Source: Propionibacteriales bacterium (GTDB taxonomy: Bacteria > Actinomycetota > Actinomycetes > Propionibacteriales > Nocardioidaceae). Taken from it: a DNA stretch of 64,000 bases. Location of the stretch: NCBI GenBank assembly GCA_026392465.1, contig JAPLCA010000016.1, positions 62,001-126,000 on the forward strand, in the 5' to 3' direction. Within the stretch, counting starts at the first letter, position 1, and every line of letters begins with the position of its first letter. Below the pieces are notes generated by a model. That model saw only the letters and a program-made list of their open reading frames with translations, ran no database searches and was not told the origin of the DNA. Below are positions 28,579-37,243 of the stretch, one piece after another. A program made the position numbers and the translations under genes.

Positions 28579-29241
28579 TCAGGAACGGGCGGTCGGCGGA
28601 CCGGGTCGCGCGGCGACGACAGCGGCGCCCAGGACGGTGGTGCCGCCGGCCACGAGCACCCGCACCGCCTCGGCGAGCGTGGCACCGGTGGTGACGACGT
28701 CGTCGACGAGCACGACGTCGGCGGTGCCCGGCACCGCGCGCCGCGACCGCCGCAGCGCACCGTCGAGGTTGGCCCGACGCTCGTGCGCACCGAGACCCAC
28801 CTGGTCGCGCGGCTCGCGCTCCATCGCGAGGGCCGGCACGACCTGGGCCCGTACACCGACCTCGCCCAGGGCCCGCGCGGCGTGGGCGGCCGCCTGGCCG
28901 ACGAGGTCGCCGCCGCGGCGCCGACGGCTGCGCCGGGTGGTCGGCACGGGCACGAGGACCACCCGGTCGCCGGGGCCCAGCACGCACACCGACGCCGCCA
29001 GGAGCGTCCCGAGCACGGGGGTCAGCCTCGTGTGCCCGCGGCGCTTCCACGCGAGCACGACCTCGCGCAGCAGACCCTCGTGCTCACCGGCCGCCACGAC
29101 GGGCACCGGCGAGACGGCGACCCGGCGCGGGTCGGGCCGCAGGGCCGCGCGGCACCGGGGACACAGGTCGAGCGCGACGCGTCCGCACCCGGCGCACGCC
29201 GCGCCGAGCGCGAGGTCGGCCGCGGCGAGCCAGGGGTCCAT
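28579..29241 (-). CDS. ComF-family phosphoribosyltransferase-like protein
   Basis: The protein has 220 residues. Two Cys pairs near the N-terminus (CAGC, CPRC) form a zinc ribbon; the phosphoribosyl-binding loop VVLVDDVVTTGATL is near residue 185. ComF proteins take part in DNA uptake/repair linked to PriA in other bacteria; the reaction is not settled. ATG 29241 places the zinc ribbon at the expected distance. It sits between lpqB and hpf as in mycobacteria (Rv3242c). Confidence 0.9.
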   Translation of the reverse strand: MDPWLAAADLALGAACAGCGRVALDLCPRCRAALRPDPRRVAVSPVPVVAAGEHEGLLREVVLAWKRRGHTRLTPVLGTLLAASVCVLGPGDRVVLVPVPTTRRSRRRRGGDLVGQAAAHAARALGEVGVRAQVVPALAMEREPRDQVGLGAHERRANLDGALRRSRRAVPGTADVVLVDDVVTTGATLAEAVRVLVAGGTTVLGAAVVAARPGPPTARS

Positions 29242-29323
29242 GGGGCCAGGGTGGGGCGCTCCGCGCACCGTCCGCCGAGCGGACCACGACCCTGTGGACG
29301 CTGCGGTCGCGCGACCGCGACGC

Positions 29324-31027
29324 TCAGGCGCCTGGGGACAACGACGCGACCCGGGTGATGCCGAGCCGGGTCCACGTCGAGTCCGGGCCGAGGTACCAGA
29401 GCCGGTCGCGCCGGTCGACCGCCCAGCGGCGCTCCCCCTCGACGACGAGCGTCCGTGGTGCGACGTCGGGCAGGATCGGCGCCCCGCCCGCGGCGCCGCC
29501 CTCGAGCGACGTGCCGTCGACGAGGCCCTCGAAGACCTGCCGGCCGAGCTCGGTGTCGCCGAAGAACGCGAGCCGCACGCCGTCGACGAACCCCACGGAC
29601 GACGGCCGCCCGACCTGCCACGGAAGGGGACGACTGGGCCCGAGCCCGACCACGGCGTCGTCGCCCGAGCGGCGGACCGCTCCCACCCGCACCCGACCGT
29701 CGTCGCCGGCCGTGGTCACCGCGTACCGGGCGCCGTCGGGCGAGATCGCGAGGGAGGTGACGTCGAGCCCCGCGAGACCGCCGAGCGGGAGCATGCGCGT
29801 GGCCTGCGGCTCCACCACCCTGACCCGCAGGCCGCCGGGCCGGTCGACGACGACGAGGGTGTCGTCCGCGGTCCACTGCGCCGCGACGAGCCGGTCGACG
29901 GCGACCTCGACACGGTCGGCTCCCGACGTGCGACGCACCAGCAGGCGCTCGCGGTCGCGCGAGAGGGTCGCGAGCCGCTCCCGGCCGACCACCAGCTCGG
30001 CGGTGTCGTCGGGGTCGACGTCCCAGACCGCGGGCAGGTCACGGAGGCGGCGACCGTCGAGCTCGGCCGCCTCGCGGCGACGTCCGTCGACCACGACGTA
30101 CGGCTCGCTCGGCTCGCGGGGTCCGTAGCGCGACCACGAGCCCATCGACTGCACGGCACCGCCGGTGGGCGTGAGGGTCGTCGCCCCGGCACCGACCCGC
30201 ACGCCCTTGACGTCGGACACCTGGCGCAACGTCCACACCAGCTGCGCCGACAGACGCCCCTGGTCGATCGGCGAGAGGTCGGCGGCCGACGTGCCCAGGT
30301 CGACCTCGGCCACGCCGTCGCGGTCGACGGGCACCGCGGGGCGCAGGTCGCCCAGGCCGGGCAGGTACGTGCGCTGCTGGGCCCCGGGGTCGGAGGGGCC
30401 CCGGGCGAGCGACGCGACGAGGGCGGTCGCCAGCTGCTCCCCCGCCGGCAGGTGCACGGCGGAGGCCACGAGCCGCGCCCCGGTCGGGTCGAAGAAGTAC
30501 ACCTGGAACGGCCGGTAGTAGTCCGTGTAGAACTTGTCGGTCACCAGCAGGCCCGGCGGCGGCTCGGAGATCCGCCACTCACCGTCGACGCGCTGCAGGG
30601 CGACGTCCCACCGCGCCGCGCCGCCGCCCTCGGCGACCCGGCCGGACGGGCTCAGCCCGAGGACCCGTTGCGTGGACAGGCGGACCCGTGCCGACGTGCT
30701 CCCCGTCCGCAGCTCGGCGACCGACGGGGCCCGGTACACCTGGGTCCCGGCGGCGGGGTTCCAGCGCCGCGCCGCGTCGTCCGTCAGGTAGCGCTCCGCG
30801 ACCCCGGTCGAGGGCGGGAAGGCCAGCATCGCGTCGAGGTAGCCCGCCACGACCTGCTGCGGCGTGGCCCCCGGGCTCGGCGGCGCGGGGGCGTAGAGCG
30901 CCGTGCTCTGCTCGAACCCCTCGTTCTCCCGTACCTGCCGCACCGGCCCGCCCGTGGGGATCGCCGAGCACGCGGCCACGACCGCGAGCAGCGCCACGGC
31001 CACGGTCGCGCGCACGGAGCGGGTCAC
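29324..31027 (-). CDS. lpqB: Lipoprotein LpqB (MtrAB accessory)
   Basis: The protein has 567 residues. It has a lipoprotein signal with lipobox VVAAC (Cys about 20) and then a GerMN domain (about 45-290; FFDPTGARLVA, VEVDLG-like strands) and a beta-propeller-like C-terminal half. LpqB binds the outside of MtrB and modulates its signalling, affecting division and envelope homeostasis. GTG 31027 overlaps the mtrB stop (GTGA), so mtrA-mtrB-lpqB is one operon. A 16-bp perfect palindrome (29303-29318) follows the gene and may be its terminator. Confidence 0.95.
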   Translation of the reverse strand: MTRSVRATVAVALLAVVAACSAIPTGGPVRQVRENEGFEQSTALYAPAPPSPGATPQQVVAGYLDAMLAFPPSTGVAERYLTDDAARRWNPAAGTQVYRAPSVAELRTGSTSARVRLSTQRVLGLSPSGRVAEGGGAARWDVALQRVDGEWRISEPPPGLLVTDKFYTDYYRPFQVYFFDPTGARLVASAVHLPAGEQLATALVASLARGPSDPGAQQRTYLPGLGDLRPAVPVDRDGVAEVDLGTSAADLSPIDQGRLSAQLVWTLRQVSDVKGVRVGAGATTLTPTGGAVQSMGSWSRYGPREPSEPYVVVDGRRREAAELDGRRLRDLPAVWDVDPDDTAELVVGRERLATLSRDRERLLVRRTSGADRVEVAVDRLVAAQWTADDTLVVVDRPGGLRVRVVEPQATRMLPLGGLAGLDVTSLAISPDGARYAVTTAGDDGRVRVGAVRRSGDDAVVGLGPSRPLPWQVGRPSSVGFVDGVRLAFFGDTELGRQVFEGLVDGTSLEGGAAGGAPILPDVAPRTLVVEGERRWAVDRRDRLWYLGPDSTWTRLGITRVASLSPGA

Positions 31028-32568
31028 GCGAACACCCGCTGGACGACCGGGGCGGGTGCGGTGCTGCGTCGGGCGGGGTCGACGACGCGCGGGAGCGTGA
31101 GCACGAACTCGCTGCCCTCGCCGGGGCGGCCCCACGCCTGCAGCGTGCCACCGTGCAGCACCGCGTCCTCGCGGGCGATCGCGAGCCCCAGGCCGGTGCC
31201 GCCCTGGGTGCGGGCCGGGTCGGCCCTCCAGAAGCGGTCGAAGACCCGCAGGTTCTCGTCGCCGCGCAGCCCGACGCCGAAGTCGCGCACGGCGATCGAG
31301 ACCGCGAAGCCGTCCTGGGCCACCTCGATCTCCACCACGTCGGAGCCGCTGTACTTCACCGCGTTCGCCAGCAGGTTGCGCACGACCCGGTCGATGCGTC
31401 GGATGTCGGCCTGCACGACGGCCGGCCGGTCGGCCCCGACGGTACGACCGATGATCCCGGCGCGCTCCAGCAGCGGGTCGGCGGCGGCCGCCCGCGCGAC
31501 GCGGGCCAGGTCGACGTCGGCGAGGTCGAGCCGCGCGGCACCGGCGTCGAAGCGGCTGAGGTCGAGCAGCTGGGTGAGCAGCTCCTCGAAGCGGTCGAGC
31601 TCGCGCTTGAGCAGCTCGGCCGACCGGGCGCTCTGCGGGTCGAACCGGTCGCGCGCGTCGAAGAGCAGCTCGCTCGCCATCTGCACGGTGGTGAGCGGCG
31701 TCCGGAGCTCGTGGGACACGTCGGAGACGAACCGCTGCTGCAGCCGCGAGAGGTCCTCCAGCCGCCGGATCTGGCTCTGCAGGCTCGCGGCCATCTGGTT
31801 GAACGACGTCGAGAGCCGCGCGATGTCGTCCTCGCCGCTGACGTGCATCCGCTGCTCGAGGCTCCCGGCGGCGTAGCGCTCCGCGATGCGACGGGCGAGC
31901 CGGACGGGGGTCAGCACCTGCCGCGAGACGATGAACGCGACGCCGCCGACCATGACCACCATCGCCAGGCCGCCGACCAGGAGGGCGTTGCGCACCAGCG
32001 TGAGGGTCTGCTGCTGCTCGGTGAGCGGGAACAGGTAGAAGAGCGCGTAGGTGTCGCCGGTGCCAGGAGCGCGGAGCCGGCTGCCGACCACCACGGCGGG
32101 ACGCGACCGCGACCCGATGAGCGACAGCTCGGAGTAGCGCCAGAAGACGCCGGGCCGCTCGATCACCTGGCTGCGCAGGTCGGGCGGCAACGAGCCCGGT
32201 GCGAGTCGCCCGGACGCGCGCACCGGTGGGGCGCCGCTGCCGGAGCGGAGCGGTCCCTCGAGCACCAGCTCGTAGGACCGGCTGCCGCTGTCGGTCTCGG
32301 TGACCGCGTCGACGAGCTGCGTCAGCGTCGCCGCCTGCGCCTGGGGCTGCGTCTCGACCGCGACGTCGAGCTCGGCCTGCGCCTTCTCGAACCCGCTGCG
32401 CGCCTCGGCGACGGCGCTCGCCGTCCGGCTGCTGGTGAGCCCGTCGGCGATCTGCTGCAGCAGCGCCCAGCCGACGAGCCCGACCACGATGGCCACCAGG
32501 AGCACCGTGCTCGTGACCACCCGGGTCTGCAACGAACGTCGCCACAGCCCGGTCGCTCGCCGGATCAC
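31024..32568 (-). CDS. mtrB: Sensor histidine kinase MtrB
   Basis: The protein has 514 residues. Two membrane helices (about 15-40 and 175-200) flank the extracytoplasmic sensor; HAMP, H-box VSHELRTPLTTV, N-box NLLANAVKYS, G1 VRDFGVGL and G2 GGTGLGLAI are intact. It phosphorylates MtrA at the septum and controls division and wall hydrolases. The start is GTG 32568, 13 bases after the mtrA stop; an ATG overlapping that stop leads straight into a TGA and is excluded. Translation is coupled to lpqB. Confidence 0.96.
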   Translation of the reverse strand: MIRRATGLWRRSLQTRVVTSTVLLVAIVVGLVGWALLQQIADGLTSSRTASAVAEARSGFEKAQAELDVAVETQPQAQAATLTQLVDAVTETDSGSRSYELVLEGPLRSGSGAPPVRASGRLAPGSLPPDLRSQVIERPGVFWRYSELSLIGSRSRPAVVVGSRLRAPGTGDTYALFYLFPLTEQQQTLTLVRNALLVGGLAMVVMVGGVAFIVSRQVLTPVRLARRIAERYAAGSLEQRMHVSGEDDIARLSTSFNQMAASLQSQIRRLEDLSRLQQRFVSDVSHELRTPLTTVQMASELLFDARDRFDPQSARSAELLKRELDRFEELLTQLLDLSRFDAGAARLDLADVDLARVARAAAADPLLERAGIIGRTVGADRPAVVQADIRRIDRVVRNLLANAVKYSGSDVVEIEVAQDGFAVSIAVRDFGVGLRGDENLRVFDRFWRADPARTQGGTGLGLAIAREDAVLHGGTLQAWGRPGEGSEFVLTLPRVVDPARRSTAPAPVVQRVFA

Positions 32569-32581
32569 GCCGGCCGGCCGG

Positions 32582-33301
32582 TCATGGGGCCGGTTCGTCG
32601 ACGACCGGCGTGGGCGCGATGGCCTGGTAGCCGACGCCGCGCACCGTCCGGATCACCTGGGGCGACTCGGCGTCGTCCTCGATCTTCGAGCGCAGCCGGG
32701 TCATGTGCACGTTGACGAGCTTCGTGTCGCCCGGGTGGTGGTAGCCCCACACCCGCTGCAGCAGCACCTCGCGCGTGAACACCTGGTCGGGGTTGGACAG
32801 CAGGCACGCGAGCAGGTCGAACTCCAGCGGCGTCAGGTCGAGCGCCCGCCCCGCACGGCTGACGGTGTGCGCACCGGGGTCGAGCTCGATGTCGCCGAAG
32901 ACGAGCGGCTCGCCCACGGCGTCGTTGCGCCGCAGCCGTGCCCGCACCCGCGCGACGAGCTCGGTGTTCTTGAAGGGCTTGGTGATGTAGTCGTCGGCCC
33001 CGGCCTCGAGACCGCGCACGACGTCGAGGGTGTCCGACTTCGCGGTGAGCATGATGATCGGCACCCCCGACGTCGCCCGGATACGGCGGCACACCTTCAT
33101 GCCGTCCTGCCCGGGCAGCATGAGGTCCAGCAGCACGACGTCGGGCTTGAAGGACGTGAACACGTCCATGACCTCGTCGCCCGTCCGGCAGACCGAGGTG
33201 GTGAGGCCCTCGGCCTGGAGCACGATGGTCAGCATCTCGGCGAGCGAGGCGTCGTCGTCGACGACGAGGACGCGGTCGCGCTTGCTGCGTCGGTAGCTCA
33301 T
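32582..33301 (-). CDS. mtrA: Response regulator MtrA
   Basis: The protein has 239 residues. Receiver (Asp59 in VVLLDLMLPG, Lys in ITKPF) and OmpR-type winged helix (LDLTPLEFDLLACLL, RTVRGVGYQ) are intact. MtrA is the master regulator of cell-wall hydrolase and division genes in actinobacteria. It starts at ATG 33301, heads the mtrA-mtrB-lpqB operon, and lies 52 bases after the ahcY stop on the same strand, like Rv3246c next to sahH. Confidence 0.97.
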   Translation of the reverse strand: MSYRRSKRDRVLVVDDDASLAEMLTIVLQAEGLTTSVCRTGDEVMDVFTSFKPDVVLLDLMLPGQDGMKVCRRIRATSGVPIIMLTAKSDTLDVVRGLEAGADDYITKPFKNTELVARVRARLRRNDAVGEPLVFGDIELDPGAHTVSRAGRALDLTPLEFDLLACLLSNPDQVFTREVLLQRVWGYHHPGDTKLVNVHMTRLRSKIEDDAESPQVIRTVRGVGYQAIAPTPVVDEPAP

Positions 33302-33353
33302 CGCGACCCGCCCCTCACCTGGTGCCGGACCATCGTGCTCCGCTCGATCGTCC

Positions 33354-34805
33354 TCAGTAGCGGTAGTGGTCCGACTTGTACGGACCGGCGACGTCGACGC
33401 CGAGGTAGGCGGCCTGCTCCTTGCTGAGCTCGGTCAGCTCGACGCCGAGGGCGTCGAGGTGCAGGCGGGCGACCTCCTCGTCGAGGTGCTTCGGCAGCAC
33501 GTGGACGCCGAGCTCGTACTGGTCGGCCTTCGTGAACAGCTCGACCTGCGCCAGCACCTGGTTGGTGAAGGAGTTGCTCATGACGAACGACGGGTGACCG
33601 GTGGCGTTGCCGAGGTTCATGAGGCGACCCTCCGACAGCACGATGATCTTCTTGCCGGGCTGGCCGTCCTCGCCCGGGAAGATCCACTGGTGGACCTGGG
33701 GCTTGATCTCGTCCTTCACGATGCCCGGGATCTTGGCCAGGCCGGCCATGTTGATCTCGTTGTCGAAGTGGCCGATGTTGGCCACGATCGCCTGGTTCTT
33801 CATCTTCTCGAAGTGCTCGACCCGGATGATGTCGAAGTTGCCCGTCGTGGTGATGAAGATGTCGGCGTAGTCGACGACGGTCTCGAGGCGCTTGACCTCG
33901 TAGCCGTCCATGGCGGCCTGCAGGGCGCAGATCGGGTCGATCTCGGTGATGATCACGCGAGCACCCTGGCCGCGCAGCGACTCCGCCGAGCCCTTGCCGA
34001 CGTCGCCGTAGCCGCACACGACCGCGACCTTGCCGCCGATCATGACGTCGGTGGCGCGGTTCAGGCCGTCGACGAGGGAGTGGCGGCAGCCGTACTTGTT
34101 GTCGAACTTGCTCTTGGTGACGGAGTCGTTGACGTTGATCGCCGGGAACAGCAGCGTGTTCTCCTTGAAGCGCTCGTAGAGACGCAGCACGCCGGTGGTG
34201 GTCTCCTCCGAGACGCCCTTGATCATCGGGGCGCGGTTCGTCCAGCGCTGCGGGTCGGCCTCGAGCGAGCGGGCGAGCACGCGCAGCACCTCCTTGAACT
34301 CCTCGTTGTCGGTGGAGTCCTGCGGCGGCACGGCGCCGACCTTCTCGTACTCGACGCCCAGGTGCAGCAGCATGGTGATGTCGCCGCCGTCGTCGAGGAG
34401 CATGTTCGGGCCGCCTTCAGCGAAGTCGAAGACCTTCTCGGCCTCGTCCCAGTACTCGGCGAGCGTCTCGCCCTTCCAGGCGAACACCGGGACGCCCTGC
34501 GGGTCCTCGGGGGTGCCGTGCGGGCCCACGACGACGGCCGCGGCGGCGTGGTCCTGGGTGGAGAAGATGTTGCAGGTCGCCCAGCGGATGTCGGCACCGA
34601 GCGCCGCGAGCGTCTCGATCAGCACGGCGGTCTGCACCGTCATGTGCAGCGACCCGGCGATGCGGGCACCCTTGAGGGGCTGGTCGGCGCCGAAACGCTC
34701 GCGCATGGCCATGAGGCCGGGCATCTCGTGCTCGGCGAGCTCGATCTCCTTGCGCCCGAACTCGGCGAGCGACAGGTCAGCGACGTTGAAATCCATGGCC
34801 CCCAT
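33354..34805 (-). CDS. ahcY: Adenosylhomocysteinase
   Basis: At 483 residues the protein has the expected family length. It splits S-adenosylhomocysteine into adenosine and homocysteine with bound NAD, relieving methyltransferase inhibition. NAD loop [11 protein letters not shown], the catalytic [19 protein letters not shown] (Lys, Asp) region and the C-terminal KSDHYRY tail, which completes the partner NAD site, are present. ATG 34805 and ATG 34796 are both possible starts; homologues usually begin near [11 protein letters not shown], favouring 34796. The 33-bp gap upstream leaves no room for an SAH riboswitch. Confidence 0.97.
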   Translation of the reverse strand: MGAMDFNVADLSLAEFGRKEIELAEHEMPGLMAMRERFGADQPLKGARIAGSLHMTVQTAVLIETLAALGADIRWATCNIFSTQDHAAAAVVVGPHGTPEDPQGVPVFAWKGETLAEYWDEAEKVFDFAEGGPNMLLDDGGDITMLLHLGVEYEKVGAVPPQDSTDNEEFKEVLRVLARSLEADPQRWTNRAPMIKGVSEETTTGVLRLYERFKENTLLFPAINVNDSVTKSKFDNKYGCRHSLVDGLNRATDVMIGGKVAVVCGYGDVGKGSAESLRGQGARVIITEIDPICALQAAMDGYEVKRLETVVDYADIFITTTGNFDIIRVEHFEKMKNQAIVANIGHFDNEINMAGLAKIPGIVKDEIKPQVHQWIFPGEDGQPGKKIIVLSEGRLMNLGNATGHPSFVMSNSFTNQVLAQVELFTKADQYELGVHVLPKHLDEEVARLHLDALGVELTELSKEQAAYLGVDVAGPYKSDHYRY

Positions 34806-34838
34806 GCTACCCGGCCGGACTGGGCGTCGGGGACCGAG

Positions 34839-35009
34839 TCACGCCAACGTGCGCGCCTCCTCGACGAGCATCACCGGGATGTCGTCGCGCACCGGGTAGG
34901 CGAGCCCGCAGGCCTGGCACACCAGCTCGGACGCGTCGTGGTCGACGAACAGCGACGACCGGCACTGCGGGCAGACGAGGATCTCCAGGAGCGCGGGGTC
35001 GAGGAACAT
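34839..35009 (-). CDS. Trm112-family zinc-ribbon protein
   Basis: The 56-residue protein begins [14 protein letters not shown] and contains [18 protein letters not shown]. The four Cys form the UPF0434/Trm112 zinc ribbon. In bacteria such proteins can activate methyltransferases or chaperone FeS assembly; the partner here is unknown. It sits between manB and ahcY, as in related actinobacteria. Confidence 0.9.
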   Translation of the reverse strand: MFLDPALLEILVCPQCRSSLFVDHDASELVCQACGLAYPVRDDIPVMLVEEARTLA

Positions 35010-35029
35010 GCTGGGCAGTCTACGGCCGG

Positions 35030-36391
35030 TCAGGCTCGCACGACCGCGAGCACCTCGTCGCGCACGCGCTCCATGGTGGCGTCGTCGGCACCCTCGACGT
35101 TGAGCCTGAGGAGCGGCTCGGTGTTGGACGCCCGCACGTTGAACCACCAGTCGTCGGTGGTGACGGTCAGGCCGTCGAGCCGGTCCTGGTGGTGGTCGGC
35201 GTACTGGCGCGACAGCCGCTCCAGGACGGCGTCGGTGTCGTCGACGCGGCTGTTGATCTCGCCCGACGCGCTGTAGCGCGTGTACTCCTCCATCAGCGCG
35301 CTGACGGTGGTGTCGGTCTCCGCGAGCGCCGCGAGGACGTGCAGCGCCGCGAGCATGCCGGAGTCGGCGAGGTAGAACTCGCGGAAGTAGAAGTGCCCGG
35401 AGTGCTCGCCGCCGAAGACGGCACCGGTCCGGGCCATCTCGGCCTTGATGAGCGAGTGCCCGACGGGCGTGCGCACCGGCACGCCGCAGCGCTCGCTGAC
35501 GATCTCGGGCACGGCGCGCGAGCAGATGACGTTGTGCAGGATCGTCGCGCCCGGCTCCTGCAGCAGGTGCCGGGCGGCCACCAGCGCGGTGATCGTCGAC
35601 GGTGCGACGACGTCGCCGTGCTCGTCGACGACGAAGCAGCGGTCGGCGTCGCCGTCGAAGGCGAGCCCGAGGTCGGCACCGTGCTCGCGCACGGCGGCCT
35701 GCAGGTCGACGAGCGTGCTGTGGTCGAGCGGGTTCGCCTCGTGGTTCGGGAAGGTGCCGTCGAGCTCGAGGTAGAGGCCGATCACCTCGAGGTCGAGCCG
35801 GCCGAGCACGGCGGGGACGGTGTGGCCGGCCATGCCGTTGCCGGCGTCGACGACGACCTTCAGCCGACGCCCCTCGACCGGTGCGAGGCCGAGCAGCGTG
35901 TCGGCGTAGGTATGCAGGAACTCCAGCGACTCCAGGGCACCGGTGGGCTCCGGCACGTCGGCGGGGTCGCGGTCGAGCAGGGGGCTGGCCGCCTCGGCCA
36001 TCGCGGCGAGCCCGGACGACAGGCCGATCGGGCGGGCGCCGGCCCGGCAGAGCTTGAGACCGTTGTCGGCGGCGGGGTTGTGGCTGGCCGTGACCATCAC
36101 ACCGGGCACGTCGAGCACGCCGGACGCGCAGTAGAGCATGTCGGTCGAGGCGAGGCCGATCTCGACGACGTCACCGCCGCGCGCGCGGATCCCGTCGGCG
36201 ACCGCTCCGGCCACCTCCGGCGACGACGCCCGCATGTCGCGGCCGACGACGGCCCGCCCGCGGCCGTCCGAGATGCCGACCTCGTCGGCGAACGCCTCAC
36301 CCAGCGCCCGCGCGATCGCTGGGTCGAGCTGGTCGGGCACCCGACCGCGGACGTCGTAGGCCTTGACGACAGGGCGCAGCCGTGCGTGCAT
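35030..36391 (-). CDS. manB: Phosphomannomutase/phosphoglucomutase
   Basis: The protein has 453 residues. It interconverts hexose 6- and 1-phosphates, supplying mannose 1-phosphate for GDP-mannose and envelope glycans. Key sites are the phosphoserine loop [11 protein letters not shown], the metal loop DGDADRCF, the sugar loop GGEHSGH and the C-terminal phosphate-binding RASNTEP. The ATG 36391 abuts the stop of the DUF3499 gene, so both come from one leaderless transcript starting near 36727. It is equivalent to Rv3257c (manB/pmmA). Confidence 0.95.
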   Translation of the reverse strand: MHARLRPVVKAYDVRGRVPDQLDPAIARALGEAFADEVGISDGRGRAVVGRDMRASSPEVAGAVADGIRARGGDVVEIGLASTDMLYCASGVLDVPGVMVTASHNPAADNGLKLCRAGARPIGLSSGLAAMAEAASPLLDRDPADVPEPTGALESLEFLHTYADTLLGLAPVEGRRLKVVVDAGNGMAGHTVPAVLGRLDLEVIGLYLELDGTFPNHEANPLDHSTLVDLQAAVREHGADLGLAFDGDADRCFVVDEHGDVVAPSTITALVAARHLLQEPGATILHNVICSRAVPEIVSERCGVPVRTPVGHSLIKAEMARTGAVFGGEHSGHFYFREFYLADSGMLAALHVLAALAETDTTVSALMEEYTRYSASGEINSRVDDTDAVLERLSRQYADHHQDRLDGLTVTTDDWWFNVRASNTEPLLRLNVEGADDATMERVRDEVLAVVRA

Positions 36392-36727
36392 TCAGTCTTC
36401 CTTCGGTGGAGGGACGAGCGTGAGTCCGGGAGGTCCTGTCGCGGGGCGAGGACGGCGACGGCCGACCTCGCGCACCGCGTCGGCGAGGGCGAGGAGGTCG
36501 TCGTGGCTCGGGCGCACCGTCGACGGGTCGGGCGCGAGCCGCAGCACGCTCCAGCCGTTCGGCGCGGACAGCCGGCGGCTGTGCTCCTCGCAGAGGTCGT
36601 AGGTGTGCGGCTCGGCCGCGGTGGCCAGCGGACCGAGGACGGCCGTCTGGTCGGCGTAGACGTACGTCAGCGTCGCCACGGCCGGCTGGGAGCACGCGGA
36701 CCGCGTGCAGCGTCGAACAGCACCCAC
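36392..36727 (-). CDS. DUF3499-family protein
   Basis: The protein has 111 residues: VRRCTRSACSQPAVATLTYVYADQTAVLGPLA and CEEHSRRLSAPNGW, with paired Cys and a Cys/His set likely to bind zinc. It is conserved across actinobacteria beside manB (Rv3258c). Start GTG 36727 is set by homology and by the TACGCT box six bases upstream; earlier starts would add a non-homologous extension. Function is unknown. Confidence 0.88.
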   Translation of the reverse strand: MGAVRRCTRSACSQPAVATLTYVYADQTAVLGPLATAAEPHTYDLCEEHSRRLSAPNGWSVLRLAPDPSTVRPSHDDLLALADAVREVGRRRPRPATGPPGLTLVPPPKED

Positions 36728-36733
36728 GGGCCG

Positions 36734-36769
36734 AGCGTAGCCCGCGGAGGGGTGCGGTGCGGTTAGGCT
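36734..36769. promoter_or_regulatory. Two back-to-back leaderless promoters
   Basis: On the minus strand TACGCT (36739-36734) lies six bases before the DUF3499 GTG. On the plus strand TAGGCT (36764-36769) lies six bases before the metallopeptidase GTG. Both fit the TANNNT -10 of leaderless actinobacterial mRNAs. Only 24 bases separate the boxes, so the two polymerases cannot bind at once. Confidence 0.65.
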
Positions 36770-36775
36770 CACCGC

Positions 36776-37225
36776 GTGACCCGACGTCTGCAGCACCTCG
36801 ACGGGACCGTGAGCGGGCCCCGGCCCGGACGGATGCGGACCCGTCGGCGTGGCGCGCGGGGCCCCTTGGCGCTGCCGGGACCCCTGTCACCGCGCAGCGT
36901 GCCGGCGCACCGGACGCCGCGCGAGGCCTTCGACCACCTGGTGGCGGGTGTGCTCGCGCCCCTCGCGAAGCACTTCGACGCCGAGCCCGACCAGGTCGAG
37001 GTCGTCGTCGAGGACGTGCCGCTGCTGCCGCCGGAGTGGTCCGAGGACGTGCCGCTCAGCAGCGTCGCCCGCCGCGGCGACGTCACGCTCGTGGTGCTCT
37101 ACCGACGGCCGCTGACCGAGCGGTCCGCCGGACGCGTCGACCTCGAGGAGCAGGTGTGGGACGTGGTGCTGCACCGCCTCGCCGAGGTGTGGCAGGTCTC
37201 CCCCGACGACCTCGACCCGCGGTAG
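36776..37225 (+). CDS. Metallopeptidase-family (minimal zincin) protein with a lost HExxH motif
   Basis: The protein has 149 residues. It belongs to the small family found next to DUF3499 and whiB2 (Rv3259-like): REAFDHLVAGVLAPLAKHF, VEDVPLLPPEW and LVVLYRRPL are typical. Active members carry HExxH near the C-terminus; here the site reads LHRLAEVW, so zinc ligands and catalytic Glu are absent. It probably has a non-enzymatic role. The GTG 36776 start is leaderless. Confidence 0.8.
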   Translation: MTRRLQHLDGTVSGPRPGRMRTRRRGARGPLALPGPLSPRSVPAHRTPREAFDHLVAGVLAPLAKHFDAEPDQVEVVVEDVPLLPPEWSEDVPLSSVARRGDVTLVVLYRRPLTERSAGRVDLEEQVWDVVLHRLAEVWQVSPDDLDPR

Positions 37226-37243
37226 TCGCGCTCGGGCGTCCCG

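Noticed and set aside
29303-29318. 16-bp palindrome between lpqB and comF as an operator
   Set aside because: Both genes run the same way and it directly follows lpqB; a weak terminator is as likely, and no promoter box is nearby.
32569-32585. ATG overlapping the mtrA stop as mtrB start
   Set aside because: It reaches TGA after six codons; GTG 32568 is in the conserved frame.
34806-34838. S-adenosylhomocysteine riboswitch before ahcY
   Set aside because: Only 33 bases separate ahcY from the upstream gene, too short for the aptamer.
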